A stretch of 64,000 nt of DNA from Paracoccaceae bacterium (GTDB lineage: Bacteria > Pseudomonadota > Alphaproteobacteria > Rhodobacterales > Rhodobacteraceae). The stretch spans positions 1 through 64,000 of the forward strand of contig JABSSD010000158.1 of the NCBI GenBank assembly GCA_013214575.1, read 5' to 3'. The notes beneath the pieces are model-generated. The model ran no database searches. It saw nothing but the letters and a program-made list of their open reading frames with translations, and was not told the DNA's origin. The position numbers and the translations under genes are program-made. Shown here in pieces: positions 1 to 9,002 of this stretch (positions are counted from its first letter, which is position 1; the number at the start of each line of letters is the position of its first letter).

Positions 1-132
1 ACAGATTTGTCGATACATAGTCAAGCAAAGCTGAGTGCCGTCGCAAGACAGCTCAATGAACGACCTCGAAAAACGCTAGGATATGAGACACCAGCCGAGC
101 GTTTCAATGCATGTGTTGCGTCGACCCGTTGA
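1..132 (+). CDS. IS30-family transposase, 3' end only
   Basis: The frame is open from the first base to a TGA at 130-132 and gives 43 residues. These include [17 protein letters not shown], the C-terminal signature of IS30-family DDE transposases. The rest of the gene lies outside the window, so it cannot be said whether the element is intact. No convincing terminal inverted repeat was recognised in the 100 bases after the stop. The fragment opens a stretch of gene remnants and marks the region as one shaped by transposition. Confidence 0.8.
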   Translation, partial: TDLSIHSQAKLSAVARQLNERPRKTLGYETPAERFNACVASTR

Positions 133-238
133 AACCGCCGGACAAAGCTGCCATCCAATGCGCCCCGTTGCCAGGGATAGCGAGAATTCTCATTGGTATC
201 GGCTAGCAAGCCGCACATCGGAGGTCATTGCGTGCTCT
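133..238. other. Short stretch without a recognisable gene
   Basis: About 100 bases between the transposase stop and the next remnant. It should contain the end of the IS30-type element, but the exact boundary could not be placed. Confidence 0.4.
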
Positions 239-376
239 TTATAGTCCAGAGCTGTCCCCATATACGCGATAGTCAGTAATTTTGCCGTTCTGTAGTTCCA
301 ATCCTGTAGCAAATGGAACCTCATGCTCGCTCAGATCTTTGCGCGTGTAGTGGGCCAGCCCGTCGCAAAACGCAGT
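239..376 (-). pseudogene. SnoaL/NTF2-like protein, C-terminal fragment
   Basis: On the minus strand an open fragment of about 45 codons ends at TAA (239-241) and carries HYTRKDLSEHEVPFATGLE followed by LQNGKITDYRVYGDSSGL. The pattern of an 'x-x-G-K-I-x-x-x-R-x-Y' strand and a short tail is typical of the last strands of SnoaL-like / nuclear transport factor 2 folds, which serve as small enzymes or binding proteins. An in-frame stop at 377-379 closes it upstream, and no start or N-terminal half was found. It is therefore read as a remnant. The family call rests on pattern memory only. Confidence 0.45.
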
Positions 377-544
377 TTAACCACTGGTCCGAATTCCCGC
401 GACCACCTTTGCCGGTACCAATTCGACCATGGCTGTGCCGCATGTGATTAGAGTGGTGCACCCCGGCGACAGGTCCTGTCAGAGCAAAAATGGTTGTGGG
501 GGGCAGGGTAGGGTTCGGCCATGACAAAACGTAACCCATTTCGC
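377..544. other. Unassigned stretch between remnants
   Basis: Contains no open frame that resembles a protein. It may hold the frameshifted N-terminal half of the SnoaL-like remnant on the minus strand, but this could not be shown. Confidence 0.35.
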
Positions 545-714
545 TGTTTTAAAACCAGTCCAGAGATCATTCGCCTAGCGGCAATGGCTCTTGAGTGAGG
601 TCTTTGTGAAAATCAACGGCGAGACACATTATTTATGGCGGGCGGTTGATCACCAAGGCGAGGGACTGGAACCCTTTGTTGCAAAGCGCCGTGATCGCAG
701 AGCAGCATTGAAAT
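545..714 (+). mobile_element. IS6-family transposase remnant, internally deleted
   Basis: Two pieces of an IS6-type transposase lie back to back. Bases 548-586 encode FKTSPEIIRLAAM, the N-terminal region. From about 591, in another frame, comes SEVFVKINGETHYLWRAVDH and then EPFVAKRRDRRAALKF, the start of the catalytic DDE domain with its first Asp/Glu region. Roughly 50 residues normally between them are missing, and everything after AALKF is gone. At about 714/715 the sequence switches without a gap into a fatty acid desaturase. No terminal inverted repeats remain visible. The element is dead. Confidence 0.75.
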
Positions 715-990
715 TCCAGAACGGTTTATACAAATCCGATCATGAGGTTTCTTTGTTGGAATATGAACTATCACATTGAGCACCACATGTACCCAATGGT
801 GCCATTTAATCACCTGCCGGCATTGTATGCGCGGGTAAAAGATCAGTTATCAATGTCTGACCTGTCCTATACTGTAACGTTAGTGCGCACACTGCGGGCA
901 GTGTATCGCCAAATGAGGGACCAATCAACTTTGAAACCTATATTTTGCTTAAACTGCAGCGTGCTCTGTGCAATATCCGAAAGCGTGTAA
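715..990 (+). pseudogene. Fatty acid desaturase, C-terminal remnant
   Basis: From about 715 the frame reads SRTVYTNPIMRFLCWNMNYH, then IEHHMYPMVPFNHLPALYAR, ending at TAA 988-990. The NYHIEHH histidine box followed by M-x-P-x-V-P is the third iron-binding box of membrane-bound fatty acid desaturases. The N-terminal membrane segments and the first two histidine boxes are absent, so the protein cannot be active. The upstream edge coincides with the IS6 remnant, so the gene was probably cut by insertion and later deletion. The ATG at 742 is inside the domain and is not a true start. Confidence 0.75.
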
Positions 991-991
991 A

Positions 992-2029
992 ATGAGCGGT
1001 GACTCATCATTGTTTGACAGGTCTCTGGAAATTCCACGATTAATGTCAAGCGCCATAGACTCTATTGGCACGTTGGGCATTTATAAGGCCTTATTGTACG
1101 CATTTAGTGCTGCAATGCCGGAATGTGACAAGTATATTTTGCGTTATAATTCATATTCAACCCCTGAATTTCTTTATTATGATGGAAAAAATAGAAATTG
1201 TCTGGATCTATACCTGAGCGATCTTTACCGTATTGATCCATTTTTTCAGATCTGTGCAAAAAAGAGTGAAGCGGGGGTTTATCGTCTGCGGGACATGGAT
1301 GATGCAGGTAGAGACTTCCAGCGTTATTTTTCATTCATCGCCGGCGTAGGAATTTGCGAAAATCTAACGGCCATGTTTCCAGTTGTTGGGGGAACTACAA
1401 TTCTTTTGGCTTGGGACTGGTTGGACAAAGAGTGCTTGATTACAGATGAAGACCTTAAGTGGTACCGGCAACTACACCAAATATTTATGAGTCTACACAA
1501 TTTGCGTGTTGAAGCTTTGACTGCTCGTCCGGGATTTGGATTGCTAAAACAGAATTCTGCAACGCCATGGGTTGTAGCATCTGATAGTAGCCAATTAATT
1601 TGTCACGGCGGAAATTGGGAGTATGATGATTTAGGTGGATTGCTCAAGTTTATTGAGAAAACGCCTCTTGGCGAACCCACATTTAATTTCGCTAATGCAA
1701 CGTGGACTTTGGACCGAATGTCTACAAGAAATGCGATTGCACCATACGGATGGTTCTTGCAAAAGAAACTCAACACGAAACTGACGGGCCCATGTACGTT
1801 TGAAGAGGCCTTTGGGACATTCGCCGGGGATGAGCTTAGGCCGCGTGAAAAATCAGTGGCAAGACTATCTCTTCAGGGATACCATAATGCTGCAATTGCA
1901 AATAAGTTGAGAATTTCGCACCAAGTTGTTAAAAATTATAAGGGATCCATTTACCATAAAATGGATGTCACTTCCGAGCGCGAATTTTTCTCTCTTTTCA
2001 TAAATTCACTGCTTGATGAGTATCTTTAG
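992..2029 (+). CDS. LuxR-type transcriptional regulator
   Basis: The last 65 residues form a LuxR-type helix-turn-helix: LRPREKSVARLSLQGYHNAA, then IANKLRISHQVVKNYKGSIY and HKMDVTSEREFF. This part binds DNA. The roughly 270 residues before it have no domain that could be named with confidence; an autoinducer-binding fold is possible by position but its signature residues were not recognised. The ATG at 992 gives 345 residues; an in-frame ATG at 968 would add eight, and neither has a strong ribosome site. It is the only undamaged gene in the first 7 kb and its codons are AT-richer than the core genes, which suggests transfer. Function unknown. Confidence 0.75.
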   Translation: MSGDSSLFDRSLEIPRLMSSAIDSIGTLGIYKALLYAFSAAMPECDKYILRYNSYSTPEFLYYDGKNRNCLDLYLSDLYRIDPFFQICAKKSEAGVYRLRDMDDAGRDFQRYFSFIAGVGICENLTAMFPVVGGTTILLAWDWLDKECLITDEDLKWYRQLHQIFMSLHNLRVEALTARPGFGLLKQNSATPWVVASDSSQLICHGGNWEYDDLGGLLKFIEKTPLGEPTFNFANATWTLDRMSTRNAIAPYGWFLQKKLNTKLTGPCTFEEAFGTFAGDELRPREKSVARLSLQGYHNAAIANKLRISHQVVKNYKGSIYHKMDVTSEREFFSLFINSLLDEYL

Positions 2030-2076
2030 TTAGATATCTACGGTGTCATTTCTTTATGGCTATGGTGGTTGCCATA

Positions 2077-2578
2077 GGCTTTGTTGTGCAAGCCCGATGG
2101 GGGAGTCATGAGCAAACCTTCCCCACGGCGTCCAAGACCACGAACTGGCGTAGCTAAAACGGGTCATTGAAGCGCCGTGGCTCGCTGACAATCTGGTTTG
2201 ACCCTGAGATGAGTTGGGCAGCAGAGCTTCTGGCAAGAGCGGGCGGCAGCAAAGCGACCGCGATACCGCACTCCAGACCTGTCAGACCATTGCCCGACAA
2301 AACAATGTGCAACAATGACCGAGAGGGGATGAAAGTCCTGTTCGGGATGGCGCGGCGACAGAGGGCCGGGTTGGTGGCGAGTTTGCTCAAACTGATCGGC
2401 CTGGACTGGGCGGTCCGAACAGGACTTTGTGCCGCCAGGTCGCCGAAGTTCAAATCCGCGCCGCCCCCGCCGCCCTTTACGGCTACACGGATCTCGGCAT
2501 AGATCGGACCGCTCCGTAGGGCAAATCCGTCCGGGGCAACGGGCTCCTCGGCCACCGGCCGTTCTGTGCAACAAAGTC
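2077..2578 (+). mobile_element. IS5-family (IS903 group) element, eroded
   Basis: Left end GGCTTTGTTG (2077-2086) and right end CAACAAAGTC (2569-2578) are near-inverted repeats of the IS903 type. Flanking 9-mers gttgccata (2068-2076) and gttacccta (2579-2587) match at 7 of 9 bases, which fits the 9-bp duplication of this group. Inside, from ATG 2108, are pieces of the transposase in several frames: MSKPSPRRP, KTTNWRS-stop-NGSLKRRG, SLTIWFDPEMSWAA, GRQQSDRDTALQTCQTI and MKVLFGMARRQRAGLVASLL. The catalytic region is missing and the element is about half its expected 1 kb. It cannot transpose. Confidence 0.75.
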
Positions 2579-2676
2579 GTTACCCTAGTAACCTTGTGCC
2601 CAACCTACCTTTACCTGATCCTCCGGCTTTAAATTTGCAATGTGAGTTTGCATTCTACCAAAGGGAGAGTTCAAGT

Positions 2677-3627
2677 ATGAATAATGCATACAAGCCCAAC
2701 AGTATATTGGCTGCAGCCGTGTCAATAGCATTGACCTGTGGGTTCGCCGCACATGCGAAAGAAACTACCGAAACCATCAAAATACCAATGAATGAGTGGA
2801 CTGGGCAAAATTTGTCTGCGCATAATATGGGCGAAATTTTGACTAAGTCAGGTTACAAGGTCGAGTATGTCACGGCTGGCGCTGTGCCGCAGTTTACGGC
2901 CATTGCGCAAGGCGAGCTGCATGTTCAACCGGAAAACTGGACCAACAACGTAGGTGCGGTGTATCAAAAGGCGCTTGATTCCGGTCAAATGCTTTTGGTC
3001 GGCGATCTTGGCCTGGTTCCAAAAGAAGGCTGAATTTACCCACCCTATATGGAAGAACGTTGCCCAGGGCTTCCCGACTATAGGGCTCTATTTGAATGTG
3101 CTGAGGCTTTCACCAGCGCCGATACTTACCCGAAGGGCCGGTTGATTGCATATCCGGCAGATTGGGGAGTCCGATCCAAAGAATTGGTCACGCAGATAGA
3201 TTTACCGTTCGAGGCGGTGGCAGGCGGTAGCGAAGGTGCAATGATTGCCGAGCTGAAAGGTTCTATTGCAACCAAAGAACCCATGCTGATGATGATGTGG
3301 CAACCACATTGGTTGTTTTCCGAAGTGGATGTCAATTTTGTTGAATGGAATGTAGCCGAAGGTGGTTGCGTTGAAGGTGATCAGGCAAAGACGACAGCTT
3401 GTGGATTTGAGCAAGCGGAAATCGTAAAGGTTGTCTGATCTGGTTTTGAAGCGAAATGGCCAAAAGCTTTTGGATTTGTTGAGCGATTCCATTTGACAAA
3501 CAAAATTCAAAACCAATTGATTCTGGAAGTTGATCAACAGGGTAGATCTTCCGAAGAGGTTGCAAAGGCCTGGGTCGAGGCAAATCCAGAAGTTTGGAAG
3601 CCTTGGGTTGAAGGGTTGAGTGGGTAA
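2677..3627 (+). pseudogene. proX: Glycine betaine/proline-type ABC substrate-binding protein, two in-frame stops
   Basis: A ribosome site (aagggag, 2661-2667) precedes ATG 2677, and the first 28 residues are a signal peptide ending AAHA. The body matches ProX/OpuAC-type periplasmic binding proteins: IPMNEWTGQNLSAHNMGEIL, IAYPADWGVRSKELV, GGSEGAMIAELKG, MLMMMWQPHWLFSEVD and the C-terminal WVEANPEVWKPWVEGLSG. One continuous frame of 317 codons is interrupted by TGA at 3031-3033 (after VPKEG, where a Trp would fit) and TGA at 3436-3438 (before SGFEAKWPKAF). No frameshift is needed. Two separate stops make it a pseudogene unless both are sequencing errors. It heads the broken proX-V-W operon for osmoprotectant uptake. 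Confidence 0.8.
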
Positions 3628-3660
3628 TTCCTCCATTCACTCAATTGCACTCACATAATT

Positions 3661-3701
3661 GTGACGGTACCGATCGCAATATCGGCGCCGTCACTTGTTT
3701 T
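3661..3701 (+). terminator. Hairpin between proX and proV
   Basis: Arms 3661-3674 and 3681-3694 pair at 12 of 14 positions around a 6-base loop and are followed by TTGTTTT. Such a hairpin after the binding-protein gene commonly stops part of transcription, so that more binding protein than transporter is made. The structure survives although both neighbouring genes are broken. Confidence 0.6.
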
Positions 3702-3715
3702 CGAAAGCCCCCAAT

Positions 3716-4798
3716 ATGAAATTCACCACCGATGCCGAGATCGTTCTATCCTGCAAGAATATCTGGAAAGTTTACGGCAAGAATGGATAGCAGTTCTTTT
3801 CCGGAACCAATGGAAATGTTTCTGATCGTGCCGCAGTTATTCAAAACATAAAGGATGCAGGAAATATTGCTGCCGTGGCGGGTGTAAGTTTTGACGTTCA
3901 TGCCGGCGAAATTTTTGTCATTATGGGGCTGTCAGGATCAGGGAAATCCACGATTGTGCGATGTCTTTCACGGTTGGTTGAACCATCGGCAGGTGAAATC
4001 CTTCTGGAAGGTAGTGATCTTCTGAAGTTATCTAATAAGGAACTGATTGAGATACGCAGGCATAAAATGGGTATGGTGTTCCAGGGATTTGGCCTGATGC
4101 CCCATTTGAATGTGTTGGAGAATATTGCATTCCCGCTAAAACTTCAGGGAGTAAAACTATCTGAACGTAATGCTCGCGCAAAACGTGTTATTGAGTTGGT
4201 AAGTCTTGATGGGCGCGAGTATAGCTTTCCTGATCAATTGTCAGGCGGGCAACAACAGCGCGTTGGCATTGCACGGTCATTGGCTGTCGAGCCGGATGTA
4301 TGGTTCCTTGACGAGCCATTCTCGGCCCTTGACCCGCTTATCCGCCGCCAAATGCAAGACGAGTTTCTACGGATTCATGAGGTTTTGAACAAAAGTATTG
4401 TGTTTATTACCCATGATTTTCAAGAAGCACTGCGCATTGCCGATCGTATAGCGATTATGAAAGACGGGCAGATCGTACAGGTCGGCACACCGCTTGAACT
4501 TATCATGAAACCGGCAGACGCATATGTTCGGGTATTCACAATGGATGTTCCGTGGGAAAGTATTTGAACGGCGGTTGATGTCATGCGACCGGCCAAAGGT
4601 AGCCTCACCAACATGGGGCTTGTATCACAAGATACGACCGTGAATGATCTGTTGTCTTATCTTTCAACACATGAGGATGGTGTTGTTGTGGAAGATGAGA
4701 CAGGAAAAGTGCTTGGAGTTGTCACCGCGCAAGGCGTGATCGAAGCTTTAGCCACAGGCGCGGAAGATCGTCACGTCGTGCGCGAGGCAACAAAATGA
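3716..4798 (+). pseudogene. proV: Glycine betaine-type ABC transporter ATPase, two in-frame stops
   Basis: Starting at ATG 3716 the frame reads CKNIWKVYGKNG and then TAG (3788-3790). It goes on in the same frame through Walker [10 protein letters not shown], the QuAA-type element [13 protein letters not shown], signature [15 protein letters not shown], Walker [14 protein letters not shown] and the switch His VFITHDF. A TGA at 4565-4567 splits off the C-terminal CBS-like tail (VMRPAKGSLTNMG...REATK). The ATPase core from 3875 (GTG) to 4564 is still open and could be made alone. The last codon overlaps the proW start as ATGA, so the genes were once translationally coupled. Family and operon place support osmoprotectant import. 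Confidence 0.8.
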
Positions 4799-6667
4799 AC
4801 AATCTGTCCGAAAAACCCGCGGTGATTTGGTCGGTAACCGTTGGCATTCTGTTTTTGACAATCCTTCTGCGGGATAATTTTTCATGGCTCGATGAATACC
4901 CCAAGGCACTTACAGTCCCAGTCACCGAAAGTTTAAATGCGTCTATGGCATGGTTCGCATCCTCGTTTGGGTGGATATTTAAAGCTGTCACATGGCTTTT
5001 AGACTGGCCAATCAAGGGTGCGCAGGTTCTTTTGCAATTTCTTCCCTGGACCGTAACGCTCTTTATCACATGCGTCCTTGCATATCGTGCCTCAGGTTGT
5101 GATTGGCTTTTCAATCGGCACTTTGGGTTTTTACTCTGACAGAGCTGAACGTATTATTATGCCGGCACTGGACGTTCTTCAAACAGTTCCTGCCTTTGCC
5201 TATCTCATCCCGATTTTATTGTTGTTTGGATTTGGCACAACGGTCGGGCTGGTGGCTAGTGTGATTTTTGCCTTCCCACCTATGGTGCGCAATACAATAT
5301 GCGGTTTGCGCGCAGTGCCGGATTCCATCGTTGAATCGGGGCAAATGTCAGGTGCAAATGCCTGGCAATTGTTTTGGCAAGTTCGGACACCGTCTGCCCT
5401 GCGGCAAATTCTGCTTGGTGTAAATCAGGCGACTATGGCATCCCTTAGTATGGTCATTGTGGCGTCTATTATTGGTGGGACGTCTGATATTGGGTGGGAA
5501 GTGATCCGTACCATGCGCAAGGCACAGTTTGGTGAAAGTACTCTTGCGGGTATAGTGATTGCAATGATTGCAATGATTATGGATCGTATTACCAGTGGGC
5601 TTGCGCTCAAAAGCGGCCGCTCTTTCAGTGGCGAAGAAGACAAGATAAAGTCGCGCAAGCTGTCAATGATGTTGGTATTTATAGCTATTGCGATCACGCT
5701 TCTAGCTCAAGAAATCCCATTTCTTGCAGGTTGGCCGGAAGGGTATGTTTTTGATGTGGCCCCAGCCATCAATCAAGCGGTGGGAGATTTCATTGCGGAA
5801 TACAATGCTCAAATTAGGAGTGTAAAGAATACAATATTCTTTTTTGCCATGCTGCCAATTAAGTCTGGAATGGAAACCGTCGTCACACCCTATAGCTAGG
5901 GTTTCCAACTGACCGCTACACACACGGCACTTTATGGTCTTATGGTGTTTGCACTGGCGGCAGCGTTCTTTCGTAGGTTTGGTGTGTCAGCGGCGGCGGC
6001 AGTATTTGTTATTGCTATAATTTACTACTACGGACTTACAAATATCCCTTGGCTTGGTCTGGTCGTGCTGTTTACCGTTATGGGATACAGCGTTGGAGGA
6101 AAACGGCTTGCACTTGGAGTTTTGGGTGGCCTTGCGTTCTTGTTGCTTACAGGTATCTGGGACAAGGCTGTTTTATCGCTCTATATTGTGTCCCTAGCCG
6201 CCTTACTATCGTTTGTCATTGGTTCGGCTTTGGGCATCTGGGCGGCAGAAAATGATTATGTGTCTGCGGTACTGCGCCCCATCAGTGATACATTACAGAC
6301 AATGCCGCTATTTGTGATAGTGATCCCGTTTGTGATGCTTTTCAAAATCGGAGAGTTTTTGGCACTGTTGTCGATTATGGTTTATGCAATAGTCCCTGCC
6401 ATCCGGTATTCGGAATATGGTATGCGAAACTTGTCACCCGAAATCATCGAAGCCGCAACGTCCATTGGGGCTTCGCGTTGGCAGATGCTTTGGCAGGTAA
6501 AAATTCCAATGGCGATGCCGGTTATTTTGCTCGGTCTCAATCAGACGATTATGTATGCAATTGCGATGTTGGTGATTGCGGCATTGGTTGGCACCAATGG
6601 ATTGGGTCAACAAGTTTATATCGGGTTGAGCGATGGGGACTTTGGTGTCGGGATTGTTGCAGGTTGG
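4795..6667 (+). pseudogene. proW: Glycine betaine-type ABC permease (double-length), frameshifted and truncated
   Basis: From ATG 4795 the product is a long, two-module permease like those seen in Rhodobacterales betaine transporters. At about 5095-5102 the frame jumps from +1 to +2 and some 25-30 residues of the family are missing, so a deletion is likely. The first permease module (TVPAFAYLIPILLLFGFG, EAA-like region SGANAWQLFWQVRTPSALRQ) then runs to an amber TAG at 5897-5899, placed where a Trp would fit. The second module (MPLFVIVIPFVMLFKIGEF, IGASRWQMLWQVKIPMAMP) stays in frame until GVGIVAG. There the sequence switches into an unrelated TPR gene. The protein cannot be made whole. Confidence 0.8.
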
Positions 6668-7194
6668 TAGATGGGTCTTCGGCTCTTTGGAGATTGTTCC
6701 TCGAAGACGTTGATGTGGGCGACCGTTGGCTGGAACTTGCCAATCACTGGCACCCATCGGCTGATCAGGCGGTCTATTCATTCAATGATGTCCATGCGAT
6801 GATGGCCTTTGTGGCAAGCGGAGACGATAAAGCCGCTGATGCGATGATTGATACGCTAAATGCTTATATTGTTGACCCATCCAATCAGGCGGAATCCAAC
6901 TATGGGGTGACGCGTGATGTTGGGTTGCCTATCTGTCGGGCGCTACAAAGTTATGGCAGAAAAGAGTATGCAAAAGTTGTTGATATGTTGGTTCCAATCC
7001 GGGATCAGGTGATCCGCTTTGGGGGCAGCCATGCCCAACGTGATGTAATCGAGCGCACTTTGCTAGAAGCCGGTTTGCGGTCATCCAACAGATCTCTAAC
7101 CGAGAAGTTACTGTCCGAACGCTTGGCGCAACGACCAAACAGCACTTATAATCTGGCCAAGTTGGGGCAATTGCAGGCAGAGGGGTTGGTTTAA
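6664..7194 (+). pseudogene. TTC38-like TPR protein, C-terminal remnant
   Basis: From about 6664 the frame reads LVDGSSALWRLFLEDVDVGD, then RWLELANHWHP, YSFNDVHAMMAFVASGDD and RFGGSHAQRDVIERTLLEAG, ending at TAA 7192-7194. The F-N-D-V-H-A-M-M-A-F and FGGSHAQRDV motifs are typical of the bacterial relatives of tetratricopeptide protein TTC38, whose role is not established. About 175 residues of the C-terminal half remain. There is no start, because the 5' part has been replaced by the end of the proW remnant. The junction looks like a deletion between two once separate genes. Confidence 0.7.
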
Positions 7195-7701
7195 GGCCAG
7201 GGGCAATCTTTAAGGTTGGGTGTCGAACGGGATGGAATTGAGCACGATGAAAGCCCCGCGTGTTATATCATTTGACAAATCGACGATTTGGTTGGGAGTA
7301 CATGAGCGGCTGTTAAGGCAGGCAAGCACCAAAAAACCAATCAGAAACATAGGTATTTTTGCGCGTGCTTCAGGGACGGAACGTTTCTTCTGGATGGCTA
7401 TGACTAGAAAAGAACGAGAGGTAACATTGAGACACGACTAAGCTTTACGAGTGTCGCTGTTTGGCCCGACGCCAATGATCCCGATCCCGTTTTGTTGGCG
7501 GCCTGCCGCCGTCGATCAGCGCTGTCAATGAGACCTGCAGCGGCTGAGTGTCTTGGGGTGCCTGCAAGGGGCCAGAATAACGATCATGGGTGAAAGCGCG
7601 AAACATGGCCGCATATCAATGGCCCTGTGTGGCAGGGGCTAGGGTTGCGGCTTCGCGGGTTGATCGCGGATCTCGATTGGTCTGCTGATGTCAGGAATAT
7701 A
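7195..7701. other. Intergenic stretch with no supported gene
   Basis: About 500 bases between the TPR remnant and tRNA-Leu. A 73-codon frame at 7220-7441 has no ribosome site and no family resemblance and is not called. The stretch is the join between the decayed region and the conserved chromosome. A repeat of the tRNA 3' end, as an integration scar would leave, was looked for by eye and not found. Confidence 0.5.
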
Positions 7702-7787
7702 TGGTGCCCAGAAGAGGACTCGAACCTCCACGACCTTGCGGTCACTGGCACCTGAAGCCAGCGCGTCTACCATTCCGCCATCTGGGC
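7702..7787 (-). tRNA. tRNA-Leu (anticodon CAG)
   Basis: Read on the minus strand: acceptor stem GCCCAGA (7787-7781) pairs with TCTGGGC, discriminator A and encoded CCA end at 7702. The anticodon arm is CTGGC-TTCAGGT-GCCAG, giving anticodon CAG for leucine codon CUG, the main Leu codon of GC-rich genomes. A long variable arm follows as expected for tRNA-Leu. The T arm GGTTCGAGTCC is intact. Its 3' end faces the decayed region at 1-7200, the usual side for integrated elements. Confidence 0.95.
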
Positions 7788-7996
7788 ACGGGGTAGTGGA
7801 GGCCGTATAGGTCAGGGCGCTGAGGGCGTCAAACGGATTTTTGATGTTTTTTCCATCAATCAGAGGTGAAGGTTTGCGGGTTCTGGTGGGGAGGGCGCTG
7901 AAAAGGGACTGCCTGGAGACAATCTGCGGTGTTTTGCGCCTTGTTTGCAGGGCCGTAGAGCGGTAGATCGGAGCAACAGCTAAAGTTAGGAGCCAA

Positions 7997-8989
7997 ATGA
8001 TGTCCAAACTGGTCACGATCTATGGCGGGTCTGGTTTTGTAGGCCGCTACATTGCGCGCCGCATGGCCAAAGACGGTTGGCGGGTGCGGGTTGCCGTGCG
8101 TCGTCCCAATGAGGCCATGCACGTAAAGCCCTATGGCGTTCCGGGGCAGGTTGAGCCGGTCTTTTGCAATATCCGCGACGATGCTTCGGTGGCTGCAGTG
8201 ATGCAGGGATGTGATGCGGTGGTGAACTGCGTCGGTGTGCTGAACGAGCTGGGCAAAAACAGCTTTCAGGCTGTTCATGTGGAAGGCGCTGAGCGGATTG
8301 CCCGCATTGCGGCAGATCAAGGCGTTGCCACTATGGTGCATCTGTCGGCGATCGGGGCGGATGCGGCGGCTCCCAGTGCCTATGGCCGCAGCAAGGCGGC
8401 AGGCGAGGCGGCAGTGTTGAAGCATATGCCAAAGGCAATGATCCTGCGCCCTTCGGTTGTGTTTGGCACCGAAGATAATTTCTTTAACCGCTTTGCCGGC
8501 ATGACCCGACTGGGTCCGGTGCTGCCAATCGCCCGCGCCAAGACTTTGTTTCAGCCGGTGTTTGTTGACGATGTGGCCAGGGCCGCGGTCAAGGGGCTGT
8601 TGGGGGAGGTCGAGGGCGGTGTCTATGAATTGGGCGGACCGCAGGTCAAGAGCTTCCGGGCGCTGATGGATGAGATGCTGGTGGTGATCCATCGTCGTCG
8701 TCTGGTGGTCTCGCTGCCCGGGTTTGCGGCCTGGATGATGGCCTTTGGCTTTGACATGATGCAGGCGGCCAGTTTTCAGCTGATCTCGAATGGGGTGCTG
8801 ACCCGGGACCAGCTGCGCGGGTTGGCCCGTGATTCTGTGGTGTCCGAGGATGCCAAGGGCTTTGCGGATCTGGATGTGCAGCCGGTGACTCTGGGCTCGG
8901 TGCTGCCAGAGTATCTTTGGAAGTTCCGTCCGTCCGGTCAATATGATGCGATCACCGAATCAGCCCGCAATCTGCGCCACGACGGTTGA
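7997..8989 (+). CDS. NDUFA9-like NAD(P)-binding protein
   Basis: A 330-residue atypical short-chain dehydrogenase. The Rossmann motif YGGSGFVGRYIARRM lies near residues 9-23 and the family's YGRSKAAGEAAV near 135. The closest named group is the complex I NDUFA9 subunit family, whose mitochondrial members hold NADPH as a structural cofactor in complex I. In alphaproteobacteria it is often a single gene away from nuo, and whether it joins complex I there is unproven. The C-terminal part carries hydrophobic stretches that may lie on the membrane. A ribosome site (taggag) stands 6 bases before the first of two adjacent ATGs. It converges with uppP. Confidence 0.85.
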   Translation: MMSKLVTIYGGSGFVGRYIARRMAKDGWRVRVAVRRPNEAMHVKPYGVPGQVEPVFCNIRDDASVAAVMQGCDAVVNCVGVLNELGKNSFQAVHVEGAERIARIAADQGVATMVHLSAIGADAAAPSAYGRSKAAGEAAVLKHMPKAMILRPSVVFGTEDNFFNRFAGMTRLGPVLPIARAKTLFQPVFVDDVARAAVKGLLGEVEGGVYELGGPQVKSFRALMDEMLVVIHRRRLVVSLPGFAAWMMAFGFDMMQAASFQLISNGVLTRDQLRGLARDSVVSEDAKGFADLDVQPVTLGSVLPEYLWKFRPSGQYDAITESARNLRHDG

Positions 8990-9002
8990 TAGAAACAGCA
9001 GC

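Noticed and set aside
2677-6667. In-frame TGA/TAG codons as recoding (TGA as Trp, selenocysteine, or stop-codon readthrough)
   Set aside because: Many neighbouring genes end at TGA or TAG in the normal way and use TGG for Trp. Two different stop types occur, and the same operon has real deletions. Decay explains all of it.
7220-7441. 73-codon frame before tRNA-Leu
   Set aside because: No ribosome site, no resemblance to any family, and it lies in a stretch of remnants.
7702-7725. A second copy of the tRNA-Leu 3' end as an attachment-site scar
   Set aside because: Looked for in bases 1-7700 by eye; none recognised, so no att site is called.
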